From the NCBI GenBank assembly GCA_016223085.1, contig JACRPS010000005.1, forward strand, positions 124,001-188,000: a stretch of 64,000 bases of DNA, read 5' to 3'. The stretch comes from Chloroflexota bacterium (GTDB taxonomy: Bacteria > Chloroflexota > Anaerolineae > Aggregatilineales > Phototrophicaceae). The translations under genes and the position numbers were made by a program. The notes under the pieces are model-generated. The model saw nothing but the letters and a program-made list of their open reading frames with translations. It was not told the DNA's origin and searched no databases. This document shows, piece by piece, positions 7,652 through 16,564 of this stretch; positions within the stretch are counted from its first letter, which is position 1, and the number at the start of each line of letters is the position of its first letter.

Positions 7652-9520
7652 CTATCCCCCTGGATGCCACTGCCCAAAGCCCCACTTGCGGCGGTTGTCG
7701 TCCAGCTTCGGCTGCGCCAACCAGCGAATCGGTGGCGTCGTCCGCTGGTGCAGGGCTGCCGGCGTGACGCCTGACATCACACGCGAGGCGAGGTCCAGCG
7801 CCTGCCGCCATTCCTCATGCGCCACTTCGAGGATCAGCGCGTCGTGCATATCCAGCGCCACCCGCGACCGCATCCCCCGGTCACGGTACGCCTCCGACAG
7901 CAGCACAATTGCCCGCTTCAGTGTCTCGCCCACTCCCCCCTGGCACAGGTAATTCCAGGCCACAAACGGCGACGGCACGGCCACCGTGCGCCCGGTCCAC
8001 AGTTGCAGCAGACCCGTTTCCCGCGCCTGGCGCTGTGCCGCCCGTCGCATCCGCGTCACACGGGCAAAGGCCGCATCCTTCGCCGCCATCAGCCGCCGCG
8101 CTTCTTCGGTGGAGACACCGATGCTTTCTCCCAGGCGTTCCGCGCCCATACCATAGGCCGTGCCATAGGTGATCTTCTTGGCAAAATTACGCAGCCGCTT
8201 GCGTTCATCGGCGTCGGCCTGCTCCCATGCCGCACCGAAATACTGCGCGGCCATCGTGGCGTGGAAGTCTTCTGCCGCGCAGGCCGCCGCCAGGTTGTTA
8301 TCGCCGGAGATGAGCGCGGCCATGACGTTTTCGGCGTTGCTGTAGTCAATTTCCACCAGCGTAAACCCCTCATCGCCGGTTGCAACACCCGCCATCGCCG
8401 GCATCTTCCAGTTCTGCATGTGGGGATAGCTGGAGGCGCGCCGGCCTGATTCGGTCGCAATCGTCACCAGACTGTGCAGCCGGCCATCCACCACCGCATG
8501 TTCGACCAGTCCTTTCAGCGTGGAGATCAGCCAGTCCACTTCCATATAGGCGGCCAAATCCTTCAACGGCTCGCGGTAGGGGCTGTCCGCTTCCAGATAC
8601 GACTCGATCACGCCGGAACGGGTGCTCAGGTCGGATAGCTGAACTTCTGCGCCGGGCTGGCTGCTCAGGCGGTGGCGACCGGCGCGGGTGAAGTAGCCGG
8701 ATTTGGGATTCCAGGCGGGCAGGGGGATACCTTTGGTTTCGTACAGGTAGCGCGCCCGCGCCTGCGGGCTGCCCGGCGTCATCAGGCCATCGGCGCGCAG
8801 CCGCGCCGCCAGTTCGTCGCGCTGCCGGCTCAGTTCGTCCAGCCGCCGCTCAACCAGCGGCATGTTGAGGCGGATGCCGGTGACGGCCATGCGGCAGTAT
8901 TCACGGATGGCACGGCATTCCCAGTCTATCAGCACGCTGTCACCGGGCAAAACACGCTGCTTCCGGTAAAGCTGGAGCGCCAGCCGCGCGTCATCCTGCG
9001 CGTATTGCAGCGCCAGCGTCAGCGGCAGCGTGTGCAGTTTGCCACGCTGCGCCTTCATGGCCTGCTGCCGTTCCGGGACGGCGATGTTCAGCGCCGCTGC
9101 GACCGACAGCAGGCTGTAGCTGGCGTTCACCGCCGGATGCAGTAGCCGCGCCATCGTCTGCGTGTCCCAGATGTGCTCTGGCATCACGCCGCCGGTAAGT
9201 TTGCTCAGTTGGCGGATGTCAAACACGGCGTTATGTGCGACGATCAGCCGCGACGGCTGGAACAGCGCCTGCAAGAACTGGCGGATGCGCTCCCCAAACG
9301 GGGCGGCGAGGACGGTGGTCTGGATGCCGGCATTTTCCTCCCACGCCAGCGCAATAATCGTTACGGCGGCGGGGTAGCTGAGGCCGTAGTCCACGCGCGG
9401 GCCGCTGCCCGGCCAGCGGGTTTCCGTCTCCACATCCACCGCGACAACTCCGGCCTGCAAACAGCGGTCGAGGGCGTGGGGATCGGGTTCGTGGGTTTCC
9501 TGAAACAGAGGAAGCTGCAT
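7652..9520 (-). CDS. Family A DNA polymerase with 3'-5' exonuclease domain
   Basis: 622 residues. The N-terminus (1-190) is a DnaQ-like 3'-5' exonuclease: VVAVDVETETR, LIVAHNAVFDIRQL and YAQDDARLA supply the DEDD acidic residues. The rest is a Pol I-type polymerase: motif A VEIDYSNAENV, motif B RLRNFAKKITYGTAYGMG, and motif C MHDALILEV. There is no 5'-3' nuclease domain, so this is not the housekeeping PolA; it resembles phage or accessory family A polymerases. Motif A has SNAEN where SQIEL is usual and lacks the following Arg; motif C has Ala where the Glu after the catalytic Asp is usual. Both catalytic Asp residues remain, so activity is plausible. No phage genes lie next to it. Confidence 0.9.
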   Translation of the reverse strand: MQLPLFQETHEPDPHALDRCLQAGVVAVDVETETRWPGSGPRVDYGLSYPAAVTIIALAWEENAGIQTTVLAAPFGERIRQFLQALFQPSRLIVAHNAVFDIRQLSKLTGGVMPEHIWDTQTMARLLHPAVNASYSLLSVAAALNIAVPERQQAMKAQRGKLHTLPLTLALQYAQDDARLALQLYRKQRVLPGDSVLIDWECRAIREYCRMAVTGIRLNMPLVERRLDELSRQRDELAARLRADGLMTPGSPQARARYLYETKGIPLPAWNPKSGYFTRAGRHRLSSQPGAEVQLSDLSTRSGVIESYLEADSPYREPLKDLAAYMEVDWLISTLKGLVEHAVVDGRLHSLVTIATESGRRASSYPHMQNWKMPAMAGVATGDEGFTLVEIDYSNAENVMAALISGDNNLAAACAAEDFHATMAAQYFGAAWEQADADERKRLRNFAKKITYGTAYGMGAERLGESIGVSTEEARRLMAAKDAAFARVTRMRRAAQRQARETGLLQLWTGRTVAVPSPFVAWNYLCQGGVGETLKRAIVLLSEAYRDRGMRSRVALDMHDALILEVAHEEWRQALDLASRVMSGVTPAALHQRTTPPIRWLAQPKLDDNRRKWGFGQWHPGG

Positions 9521-9554
9521 TGAGAATCGCTCAAATCGAGTCGTGTGTATTTTT

Positions 9555-9583
9555 GTAGGGACATGGCAGCGCCATGTCCCTAC
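9555..9583. repeat. GTAGGG palindromic repeat
   Basis: Perfect 13-base arms GTAGGGACATGGC and complement around AGC, 35 bases upstream of the polymerase start. Confidence 0.9.
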
Positions 9584-9792
9584 TATTGTAGCCCACCTGT
9601 TCGAGCAGCAGAAGGGTGCAGGCCGCCGCCGCGAACCAGGCGCATTGTCGGGAAGCGCGATTCAGGCTACGATTCAGACACCGACGGAGTGCCCGGCCAA
9701 TCGCTTAATGACCAACGCTGGCAGCCACGCCAGCGTTTTTTGCGCCTCGCGCCGTCTGTTAAGGTGATAAACACTCTGCGTGAGGAGTTGTG

Positions 9793-11931
9793 ATGACCAC
9801 TTTTCCCCCGAATTATCTGGAGCGCGTGTATGCCGGCGTGCTGGGAAAAATCATCGGCGTGTATCTGGGACGCCCGTTTGAAGGCTGGACGCACGAACGC
9901 ATTCTGGAACGTTACGGCGAAATCCGCTATTACGTCAACGACGATCACACGCCGCTGGTAGTCACCGACGACGACATTTCCGGCACGTTTACGTTCCTGC
10001 GCGCCCTGCCGGATCACAACTGTGACCCGAACCTGACGCCGGAGCAGATCGGCCAGACGTGGCTGAATTACATCATTGAAAACCGCACCATTCTCTGGTG
10101 GGGCGGGCTGGGCAATTCGACCGAACACACGGCGTATCTGCGCCTCAAACACGGCATCCCCGCCCCGCGCAGCGGCTCGATGCAGCAGAACAGCCAGGTG
10201 GTCGCGGAACAGATCGGCGCGCAGATTTTTATTGACGGCTGGGGTTTGGTCTGCCCTGGCGACCCGGAACGGGCGGCGGATTTCGCCCGCCGCGCCGCCA
10301 GCGTCAGCCACGACGGCGAAGCGATTTACGGCGCGCAGGTGATCGCGGCGATGGAGGCGCTGGCATTTGTCGAGCGCGACCGGGATAAGCTGCTGGACGC
10401 GGCGCTGGCGCTGATTCCCACTGACTCGCTCATCTACCGGCTGATCGGCGACCTGCGCGACTGGCACACCGCCGAACCGGACTGGTACGCGGCGCGGGCG
10501 CGGATTGCGGCGGAGTACGGTTACGACCGCTACCCCGGCAACTGCCACATCATCCCGAATCACGCGCTGGTGGTGCTGGCGCTGCTGTACGGCGGTGGCG
10601 ACTTCCAGCAGTCATTGATGATCGCCAACACCTGCGGCTGGGATACCGACTGCAATTCCGGCAACGTCGGCTGCCTGCTGGGCATCATGAACGGGCTGGA
10701 CGGCATCAACACCGGGCCGGACTGGCGTGGGCCGGTGGCCGACCGGCTGTTTCTGTCGGCGGGCGACGGCGGGCGGGCGATCACCGACGCGGCGCGTGAG
10801 GCGGTATTTATCGTCAACACGGCGCGCGGGCTGGCGGGTCTGCCGCCGCTTGCGCCCAAAGACGGCGCGCGCTTTCACTTTGAGCTGCCGGGCAGCGTGC
10901 AGGGTTTCCGCCTCAACCCGGACAGCGCCGCATTCGCGCGAGTGGAGAACGTGGCCGGGCACAGCCAGCGCGGGCAGCGGTCGCTGGCCGTGCGCTGGCA
11001 GGAAGCGCGCGCAAGGACCATTCAGGCGAGAACGCCGACGTTTATCCAGCCAGATGAGATGACCATGCCCGGTTACGCGCTGATCGCGTCGCCGACGGTG
11101 TACGCCGGGCAGACGGTGCGCGCTGGCCTGAGCGCCGATGCCGCCAACGCCAGCGCCGTGAGCGTGCGGCTGGTGGCGCGGGCATACGACAGCGCCAGCC
11201 TGCGCGTAACCGTGACAGGCGAACCCGTTACCCTACCCCCCGGCGGCGATCAGGAATTATCGTGGCGCGTGCCGCAGGAACTGCAAAGCTGGCCGATTTT
11301 TGCGATTGGGCTACAGGTGGACACGCGGGAAGCTGCTGCCGGCGCGGTCTACCTCGATGACCTGACGTGGGACGGCGCGCCGGACGTGCTGCTGCAAAAT
11401 CCCATACCGGCGGCGGGGCCGGTGGCGGCGTCGGCGGCCTGGCGGCGCGCCTGGGTGGACGGCGTGCAGCAATGGGAACTGTGGGGGGCGGAGTCCTTCC
11501 GGCTGACGCAGAACGAAGGGCGCGGCCTCATTTCACAGGGTACGGCAGACTGGCAGGATTACACCGTGAGCGCGGACGTGATGCCGTCACTGGCGCGGAT
11601 GGTCGGGATCGGTGCGCGGGTGCAAGGGCTGCGGCGCTATTACGCGCTGGTGCTGTGCGACGACGGCAAGGCACGGCTGCTCAAAACGCGGCACGATGAT
11701 ACCGTGCTGGCGGAGGCCGATTTTGTGTGGTCAGGGTGGCAGACCTATGCGCTCCGGCTGGATGTTCAGGGCGCGCGGCTGCGCGGCTGGGTGGATGGCC
11801 GCCGGCTGTTCGATCTGGAGGACACGGACGACCCGCTGCCGGGCGGCGGCGTGGCGCTCATCGTGGACGAGGGACATCTACGCTGTCCGGCAGTGCGGGT
11901 GAGGCCGGTGGAAGCAGAAAACAAGGGTTGA
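9793..11931 (+). CDS. ADP-ribosylglycohydrolase-family protein with C-terminal accessory domains
   Basis: 712 residues from an ATG behind GAGGAG. Residues 1 to about 345 match the ADP-ribosylglycohydrolase (DraG/ARH) fold: an AGVLGKIIGVYLGRPFEG start, the metal-binding VTDDDISGTF, a second metal site in NTCGWDTDCNSGNVGCLLG, and GDGGRAITDAAR. These enzymes use two Mg ions to remove ADP-ribose or related groups. The C-terminal half (about 360-712) holds beta-sandwich-like segments, the last resembling a LamG/DUF1080 sugar-binding fold (GIGARVQGLRRYYALVLCDD, LRLDVQGARLRGWVDGRRL). Carbohydrate-binding extensions suggest a glycan-linked substrate rather than a protein. No signal peptide is visible. 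It is a single-gene unit. Confidence 0.85.
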   Translation: MTTFPPNYLERVYAGVLGKIIGVYLGRPFEGWTHERILERYGEIRYYVNDDHTPLVVTDDDISGTFTFLRALPDHNCDPNLTPEQIGQTWLNYIIENRTILWWGGLGNSTEHTAYLRLKHGIPAPRSGSMQQNSQVVAEQIGAQIFIDGWGLVCPGDPERAADFARRAASVSHDGEAIYGAQVIAAMEALAFVERDRDKLLDAALALIPTDSLIYRLIGDLRDWHTAEPDWYAARARIAAEYGYDRYPGNCHIIPNHALVVLALLYGGGDFQQSLMIANTCGWDTDCNSGNVGCLLGIMNGLDGINTGPDWRGPVADRLFLSAGDGGRAITDAAREAVFIVNTARGLAGLPPLAPKDGARFHFELPGSVQGFRLNPDSAAFARVENVAGHSQRGQRSLAVRWQEARARTIQARTPTFIQPDEMTMPGYALIASPTVYAGQTVRAGLSADAANASAVSVRLVARAYDSASLRVTVTGEPVTLPPGGDQELSWRVPQELQSWPIFAIGLQVDTREAAAGAVYLDDLTWDGAPDVLLQNPIPAAGPVAASAAWRRAWVDGVQQWELWGAESFRLTQNEGRGLISQGTADWQDYTVSADVMPSLARMVGIGARVQGLRRYYALVLCDDGKARLLKTRHDDTVLAEADFVWSGWQTYALRLDVQGARLRGWVDGRRLFDLEDTDDPLPGGGVALIVDEGHLRCPAVRVRPVEAENKG

Positions 11932-11973
11932 CCTCGTGGGAGACGCCACGACAGGGTGCGCCAGGGGATAATC

Positions 11974-12180
11974 TTACCGGAACTCCGGCGGGCGTTCCTT
12001 CCAGTAACCGCCGTGTGGTAGCAGATGGCGAGGCACCTTTTGCCCGTTTTCCTTCAGTTGATACCGCTGGCATTCCCAGTACGCGCACAGGCAGTACGTC
12101 CCCGCGAACACGTCTCGAAGCCGGGGGTCAGCGCCGTTGAAGAACGGGCAGCGAGTGATCTGCGGGCAAAACTTTTCCAT
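11974..12180 (-). CDS. Small cysteine-containing protein
   Basis: 68 residues starting MEKFCPQITRCPFFNG, with an ATG at 12180 six bases behind GAGG. It contains five Cys: two near the start (C5, C12) and three in a TYCLCAYWEC segment. This pattern matches a widespread family of short uncharacterised proteins of the form 'CPFFN...YC....CARY' found in anaerobes, which may bind a metal or iron-sulfur cluster. The function is not known. It is convergent with the ADP-ribosylglycohydrolase-like gene, with 42 bases between the stop codons. Confidence 0.7.
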   Translation of the reverse strand: MEKFCPQITRCPFFNGADPRLRDVFAGTYCLCAYWECQRYQLKENGQKVPRHLLPHGGYWKERPPEFR

Positions 12181-12354
12181 TCTCAACCTCTTACAAACAA
12201 CTGCTATTCCCCGGTAATCGAGGAATAAAAGTTTTTTAACCTAATACTTTTTTAAGGCTAAAAGTGGGGGTGATGACTTTACGTTAGGTAAATTTTTCAT
12301 GAAATTCGTACATTTTTGCTGGCGGAAATCGCCAATAGCCTGCTGCCTGAATCA
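12181..12354. other. AT-rich upstream region
   Basis: Clearly AT-richer than its surroundings. TTAACCTAA near 12237 and TTAGGTAAA near 12283 form an inverted pair, which could be a regulator site in the promoter of the small cysteine protein. No gene is visible. Confidence 0.3.
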
Positions 12355-12391
12355 AAAAGAGAATGCCCTCACAGCGAGGACAGTCTCTTTT
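12355..12391 (-). terminator. Terminator of the sugar ABC operon
   Basis: AAAAGAGA (12355-12362) pairs with TCTCTTTT (12384-12391), and an inner CCTC/GAGG stem closes ACAGC. The T-run lies on either side, so it can end transcription in both directions. It is 102 bases beyond the binding-protein stop. Confidence 0.6.
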
Positions 12392-12430
12392 GAAATCCCT
12401 GGCGCCTATCTGGCGGCTCCGCTAAACAAC

Positions 12431-12459
12431 GTCGGGACATGGCGCCGCCATGTCCCGAC
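12431..12459. repeat. GTCGGG palindromic repeat
   Basis: Arms GTCGGGACATGGC and complement around GCC. Compared with GTAGGG copies, A at position 3 became C and the paired T became G. It is followed by TTTACGGATAG, the outer box of the longer terminal-repeat elements. Confidence 0.9.
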
Positions 12460-12492
12460 GCATTTTACGGATAGAGATATTCCGGCTGATCT

Positions 12493-13539
12493 TTATTCGT
12501 ACAGCAGCGGCTTGATGGTTTCGTCGTCAATGTTGGTGGCGTCGTACCAGTGGAAGCCGGTGTCAATCGTCTTTTCCAGCTCTTCCCCGCGCAGCGCCTT
12601 CACTGCCGCTTCAACCGCCTTGTAGCCGATGCCGATGGGGTCCTGGGTGATCGCGCCGGCTTCAACGCCTTCGCGGATGGCGTCCATCTGCTGCTTGCCA
12701 GAGTCGTAACCGATGACTACGATCTCGCCTTCCTTGCCCAGTTCCACCACCGCGTTCAGCACGCCGATGATCGAGCCTTCGTTCGCGCCGAAGAAGCCCT
12801 TCAGGTTCGGATGCGCCAGCATGATGGCCTTCGCCAGGTCGGTGGACTTGAGCTGGTCGCCCGCGCCGTACTGGGTGTCAACAATCGTGATATTCGGATA
12901 TTCTTCCGCGATGCGCTCGGTGAAACCGGCCACACGGTCAATGCCGGTGCGGCTGGTCTGGTCGTGGGCGATAATGGCAACTTCGCCTTCGCCGCCGATC
13001 AGTTCGGCCATCTTGTCAGCAGCCAGCGCCGCAGCCGCCACGTTGTCGGTCGCGGCGGTCGCCAGCGGGATGTCGCTGTCCACGCCGGAGTCAAACGCGA
13101 TCACCGGGATGCCGGCTTCCTGCGCCTGCTCCAGCAGCGGGATGGCGGCCTTGCTGTCCAGCGCGGCGAACACCAGCGCGTCCGGCTGCTTGTCCAGCGC
13201 GGTCTGGAGCATTTCGATCTGCTTGTCCACCATCGCCTCGGTCTCCGGCCCTTCAAACGTCACGGTGACGCCGCAATCCTCGGCGGCCTGCTCCGCGCCG
13301 GCCTTCACGGCCTGCCAGAACTGGTGCTGGAAACCCTTCGAGATGATCGGGATGTAAATGTCCTGCCCGGCCATTTCCTCACGGATTTCTTCGGTGCAGT
13401 ACGGCGGCGCCGCCGGTTCTTCGGTGGCTTCCATCGTCGCTTCCGGCGTCGCTTCCTGCGCCAGTGTGACTACCGCGCCCAGCAGCAGCACCGTTATCAG
13501 CAGCGCCAGAAGGAGGGCAAACTGTTTGGTGATTTTCAT
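12493..13539 (-). CDS. Sugar ABC transporter substrate-binding protein (RbsB type)
   Basis: 348 residues: a signal peptide (KQFALLLALLITVLLLGAVV), an acidic EATPEATMEATEEP linker, then a complete type 1 periplasmic binding protein with IYIPIISKGFQHQFWQAV at the N-lobe, IPVIAFDSGVDSD at the hinge, and GYDSGKQQMDAIREG in the C-lobe. It is the extracytoplasmic sugar receptor of the importer encoded just upstream (permease 13652-14668, ATPase 14671-16224). It is the last gene of that leftward operon, separated by 112 bases holding two hairpins. Such hairpins often protect or boost the binding-protein part of the message. Substrate cannot be told from sequence; ribose, galactose-like sugars and autoinducer-2 are all possible for the family. 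Confidence 0.92.
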   Translation of the reverse strand: MKITKQFALLLALLITVLLLGAVVTLAQEATPEATMEATEEPAAPPYCTEEIREEMAGQDIYIPIISKGFQHQFWQAVKAGAEQAAEDCGVTVTFEGPETEAMVDKQIEMLQTALDKQPDALVFAALDSKAAIPLLEQAQEAGIPVIAFDSGVDSDIPLATAATDNVAAAALAADKMAELIGGEGEVAIIAHDQTSRTGIDRVAGFTERIAEEYPNITIVDTQYGAGDQLKSTDLAKAIMLAHPNLKGFFGANEGSIIGVLNAVVELGKEGEIVVIGYDSGKQQMDAIREGVEAGAITQDPIGIGYKAVEAAVKALRGEELEKTIDTGFHWYDATNIDDETIKPLLYE

Positions 13540-13574
13540 ATCCTGCTCCTTGTATCAATCGTTATATCAAAAGC

Positions 13575-13640
13575 GTTAAGTTCCCAACGGGAACGCTTAA
13601 CCCACGTTATTCCGTCGGGCGCACGGCGGTGCGCCCCGAC
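13575..13640 (-). repeat. Two intercistronic hairpins
   Basis: Hairpin one (13575-13601): GTTAAG-TTCCC pairs with GGGAA-CG-CTTAAC around AAC. Hairpin two (13614-13640): GTCGGG-CGCAC pairs with GTGCG-CCCCGAC, with one bulge. The second resembles the dispersed palindrome family. Both lie between the permease and binding-protein genes. Confidence 0.6.
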
Positions 13641-13651
13641 GAGGTACATCA

Positions 13652-14668
13652 TTACCCCTTACGCCGGCGCAGAATGTCCAGATACACGGCCACGATAATG
13701 ATGCCGCCCGTCACCACCGTCTGCCACTCCTGCGGCACGGACAGGATGCGCAGACCGTTGACCAGCACGCTCATCACAAAGGCGCCGATGATCGTGCCCT
13801 GAATCGTGCCCTCGCCGCCGCTGAGCGACGTGCCGCCGATGACGACCGCCGCGATCGCGTCCAGTTCGTAACCCTGTCCCAGCGCCGGCTGCGCCGAGTT
13901 CAGACGCGAGGCCATCATCACGCCGCCCAGCCCGGCAAACGTACCGCACAGGGTGTACACGGCGATCTTCCAGCGGTCCACGTTGACGCCGGACAGCCGT
14001 GTGGCTTCTTCGTTGCTGCCGAGCGCGAAGGTGTACCGGCCTAAAATCGTCTTGGTCAAAATCAGGCTGGCGATGATCGCCGCGCCGAACAGGATAAACA
14101 CCGCGTTTGGGATTTGCAGGAATTCCACGTTAGGGAACACCGACCCCAGCGCCGACCCCATTGTGATCGGGCGGAACTCCGGCGTATCGTTGAAATAAAT
14201 CGGCTTGAGGCCGGAGATCACCAGCGACAGCCCCTTCGCCACGTACATCATACCTAGCGTGGAGATAAAAGGGGGGATTTTCATCTTGGCAATGATCGTG
14301 CCGTTGATAACCCCCGCCAGCGCGCCGGTTAAAATGCCGCCCACCAGTCCAACCGGCACGGGCAGCCCCCAGAAGGTGATAAACACGCCGGTCATCACTG
14401 CCGAAAACGTCATGACCGTGCCGATGGACAGGTCAATGCCACCGGTGATGATAACGAAGGTCACACCCAGCGCCAGCACGCCGTTGACGGCGGTCGCCAG
14501 CAGGATGCCGACAAGGTTGTTGAACTGGAGGAAGTTGGGCGACGCGGCAGAAAAGAAAATAATCAGGATAATCAGCGCGCCAAAGGCCAGCAGCCGCTGC
14601 GTTGCATCCGACCGGAACCATGACCGGGCCGGCGTCACTTTTTCTTTTGGGGCAACAGAAATGTCCAT
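13652..14668 (-). CDS. Sugar ABC transporter permease (RbsC type)
   Basis: 338 residues, with about eight to ten membrane helices, of the BPD_transp_2 family. Family landmarks are VLALGVTFVIITGGIDLSIG near residue 75, the GLPVPVGLVGGILTGALAGVING region, LGSNEEATRLSGVNV in the cytoplasmic coupling loop, and a late GGTSLSGGEGTIQGTIIGA. It forms the membrane channel of the importer together with the ATPase. The start lies two bases beyond the ATPase stop, so translation is probably coupled. Only one permease gene is present, so a homodimer is expected, as in RbsC. Confidence 0.94.
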   Translation of the reverse strand: MDISVAPKEKVTPARSWFRSDATQRLLAFGALIILIIFFSAASPNFLQFNNLVGILLATAVNGVLALGVTFVIITGGIDLSIGTVMTFSAVMTGVFITFWGLPVPVGLVGGILTGALAGVINGTIIAKMKIPPFISTLGMMYVAKGLSLVISGLKPIYFNDTPEFRPITMGSALGSVFPNVEFLQIPNAVFILFGAAIIASLILTKTILGRYTFALGSNEEATRLSGVNVDRWKIAVYTLCGTFAGLGGVMMASRLNSAQPALGQGYELDAIAAVVIGGTSLSGGEGTIQGTIIGAFVMSVLVNGLRILSVPQEWQTVVTGGIIIVAVYLDILRRRKG

Positions 14669-14670
14669 AG

Positions 14671-16224
14671 TTAGGCAGTCCCGACTTGACTAAGGGTTGG
14701 GGCGGATTCCGTCGTCTGGATGATACCGCCGCGCTGGGTGGCATAGGTCATAATTTTTTCCTGCGTGGCTTCCGCCGCGCTCAGTTCCCCCGTGATGCGG
14801 CCTTCACACATCACGATTATGCGGTGGCTCATGCGCAGGATTTCCGGCAGTTCGGACGAGATCATGATGATGGATTTACCCTGGTGGGCGAGATCGTTCA
14901 GCAGCTTGTAAATTTCGCTTTTTGCGCCCACGTCAATGCCGCGCGTTGGCTCATCGAAGATCAGGATGTCGGTATCGGCGGTCAGCCACTTGGCGATCAC
15001 CAGCTTCTGCTGGTTGCCGCCCGACAGGTTTTTCACCTTCTGCTGCAAGCTGGGCGTGCGGATGGCCAGCATCTTCACAAAATGTTCCGCCGTCGCCCGG
15101 GTTTTGCTGCGTTTGACCACCCCCAGCGCACCGAGGAACTTGCGAAACGACGCCAGCACGATATTCGTTTCCACATCCATGCCCAGCGTCAGCCCATACC
15201 GTTTGCGGTCTTCGGACAGGTAGCCGATGCCGTAGCGCACCGCATCGCTGGGGGTGTGGATATGGGCGCGTTTGCCCTGCACATAGACTTCAATTGAATC
15301 TACCGGGTCAGCGGCGATGATGGCGCGCGCCACTTCGGTGCGCCCCGCGCCCATCAGCCCGGCGAAACCGAGGATTTCGCCGCGTTTCAGATAGAAGTTG
15401 ACGTTCTTCAGTACCCGTCCCCGGTTGAGGTTTTTCACTTCCAGCACGATGTCCTGTTCCGGGCGCTCCAGGATGTCCGGCGCGGTTTCGTAGATGGTGC
15501 GGCCCACCATCATGCGAATGACTTCATCGCGGGTGGTGTCGCTGGTTTTCACCGTGCCGACGTACTGGCCATCACGCATGACCGTCACCCGGTCGGAGAT
15601 GGTGAACAGTTCTTCCAGCCGGTGCGTGATGTAGACAATGCCCACACCCTGGTCGCGCAGTTTGCGGATAATGCGGAACAGCTCGTCAATTTCGGATTCG
15701 GTCAGCGCCGCCGTTGGCTCGTCCATAATCAGCACTTCGGCGTTAAACGACAGCGCCTTCGCAATTTCAACCATCTGCTGCTTGGCGACGGTTAAATCCG
15801 CCACCTTCGTGCGCGGGTCGAGATTGAGGTGCAGCATGTCCAGAAACTGCCGCGTCTGGGCGTTGATGGCTGCGTCGTCCAGGACGAACTTCACGCCTCG
15901 CCGGGGTTCGCGCCCGATAAAGATGTTCTGGGCAATCGTGAGGTGCGGCATCAGGTTGAGTTCCTGATGAATCATGCTGATGCCGAGGTGCTGCGCCGCG
16001 CGAGGATTGGGGATGTCCACTTCGCGCCCCTTGAGCAGGATGCGCCCGGCGTCCTTGGAATACACGCCGGCGAGGATTTTCATCATGGTGGATTTGCCGG
16101 CGCCGTTTTCGCCCACCAGGGCATGGACTTCGCCGGGGCGCAGTTCAAACCGGCTTTGCGACAGCGCGTGAACCCCTGGAAAGCTCTTTTCGATGCCTTC
16201 CATCACGACCAGCAGTTCGCTCAT
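14671..16224 (-). CDS. Sugar ABC transporter ATP-binding protein (RbsA type, two ABC domains)
   Basis: 517 residues with two fused nucleotide-binding domains. The N-terminal domain has Walker [13 protein letters not shown] and Walker [14 protein letters not shown]; its signature region lies in [16 protein letters not shown] and is degenerate. The C-terminal domain has the atypical Walker A region [11 protein letters not shown], signature [15 protein letters not shown] and Walker [14 protein letters not shown]. The unequal domains are normal for RbsA/MglA proteins. It drives sugar import with the permease and binding protein downstream and is first in the operon. The ATG at 16224 is preceded by GAGGATTTTC. 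Confidence 0.95.
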   Translation of the reverse strand: MSELLVVMEGIEKSFPGVHALSQSRFELRPGEVHALVGENGAGKSTMMKILAGVYSKDAGRILLKGREVDIPNPRAAQHLGISMIHQELNLMPHLTIAQNIFIGREPRRGVKFVLDDAAINAQTRQFLDMLHLNLDPRTKVADLTVAKQQMVEIAKALSFNAEVLIMDEPTAALTESEIDELFRIIRKLRDQGVGIVYITHRLEELFTISDRVTVMRDGQYVGTVKTSDTTRDEVIRMMVGRTIYETAPDILERPEQDIVLEVKNLNRGRVLKNVNFYLKRGEILGFAGLMGAGRTEVARAIIAADPVDSIEVYVQGKRAHIHTPSDAVRYGIGYLSEDRKRYGLTLGMDVETNIVLASFRKFLGALGVVKRSKTRATAEHFVKMLAIRTPSLQQKVKNLSGGNQQKLVIAKWLTADTDILIFDEPTRGIDVGAKSEIYKLLNDLAHQGKSIIMISSELPEILRMSHRIIVMCEGRITGELSAAEATQEKIMTYATQRGGIIQTTESAPTLSQVGTA

Positions 16225-16313
16225 GAAAATCCTCGGTACCTATCAATAAAAACGACTTTTTGAACCTGCGCAAACCTGACTATAACGCCAATCAGGGCGG
16301 CAGCGCAAGCGAG

Positions 16314-16331
16314 CCGGGAGGGTCCTCCCGG
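16314..16331. promoter_or_regulatory. Perfect inverted repeat upstream of the ABC operon
   Basis: CCGGGAGG-GT-CCTCCCGG, 90 bases upstream of the ATPase start. It could be a hairpin in the leader or a protein site. Confidence 0.4.
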
Positions 16332-16370
16332 TCAGGTTATGACAGCTATTATTCAACTGGTAACGGTAAC

Positions 16371-16386
16371 ATGTTATCCATAACAT
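16371..16386. promoter_or_regulatory. Operator-like palindrome ATGTTAT-CC-ATAACAT
   Basis: Perfect 7-base arms with a two-base centre in an AT-rich stretch 147 bases upstream of the ABC operon and 179 bases upstream of the divergent glycosyltransferase. Half-sites like this suit a dimeric repressor such as a LacI- or GntR-family sugar regulator; no such gene lies in the window. Confidence 0.45.
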
Positions 16387-16476
16387 ATCACATATTTAGA
16401 GGGCTGTCAAATGAGTGGTGTACGTCTCTCGTATACGTTCAGGCGTCATTAAAAGGCTGAGCACGCTGTAACCTTG

Positions 16477-16493
16477 CAAAATCTTGGATTTTG
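16477..16493 (+). promoter_or_regulatory. Hairpin in the leader of the glycosyltransferase
   Basis: CAAAATC-TTG-GATTTTG, perfect 7-base stem, 72 bases before the start codon. Role unknown. Confidence 0.35.
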
Positions 16494-16564
16494 GCGCTTG
16501 TAAGGAAACGAGCCTTAACTTAGACTCAAGTCAACGCAAAAACCCAGTTGCAGGAACACGCGCG

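Noticed and set aside
12550-13698. Long + strand frame opposite the sugar-binding protein
   Set aside because: Antisense to a certain gene; the product has no motif or ribosome site.
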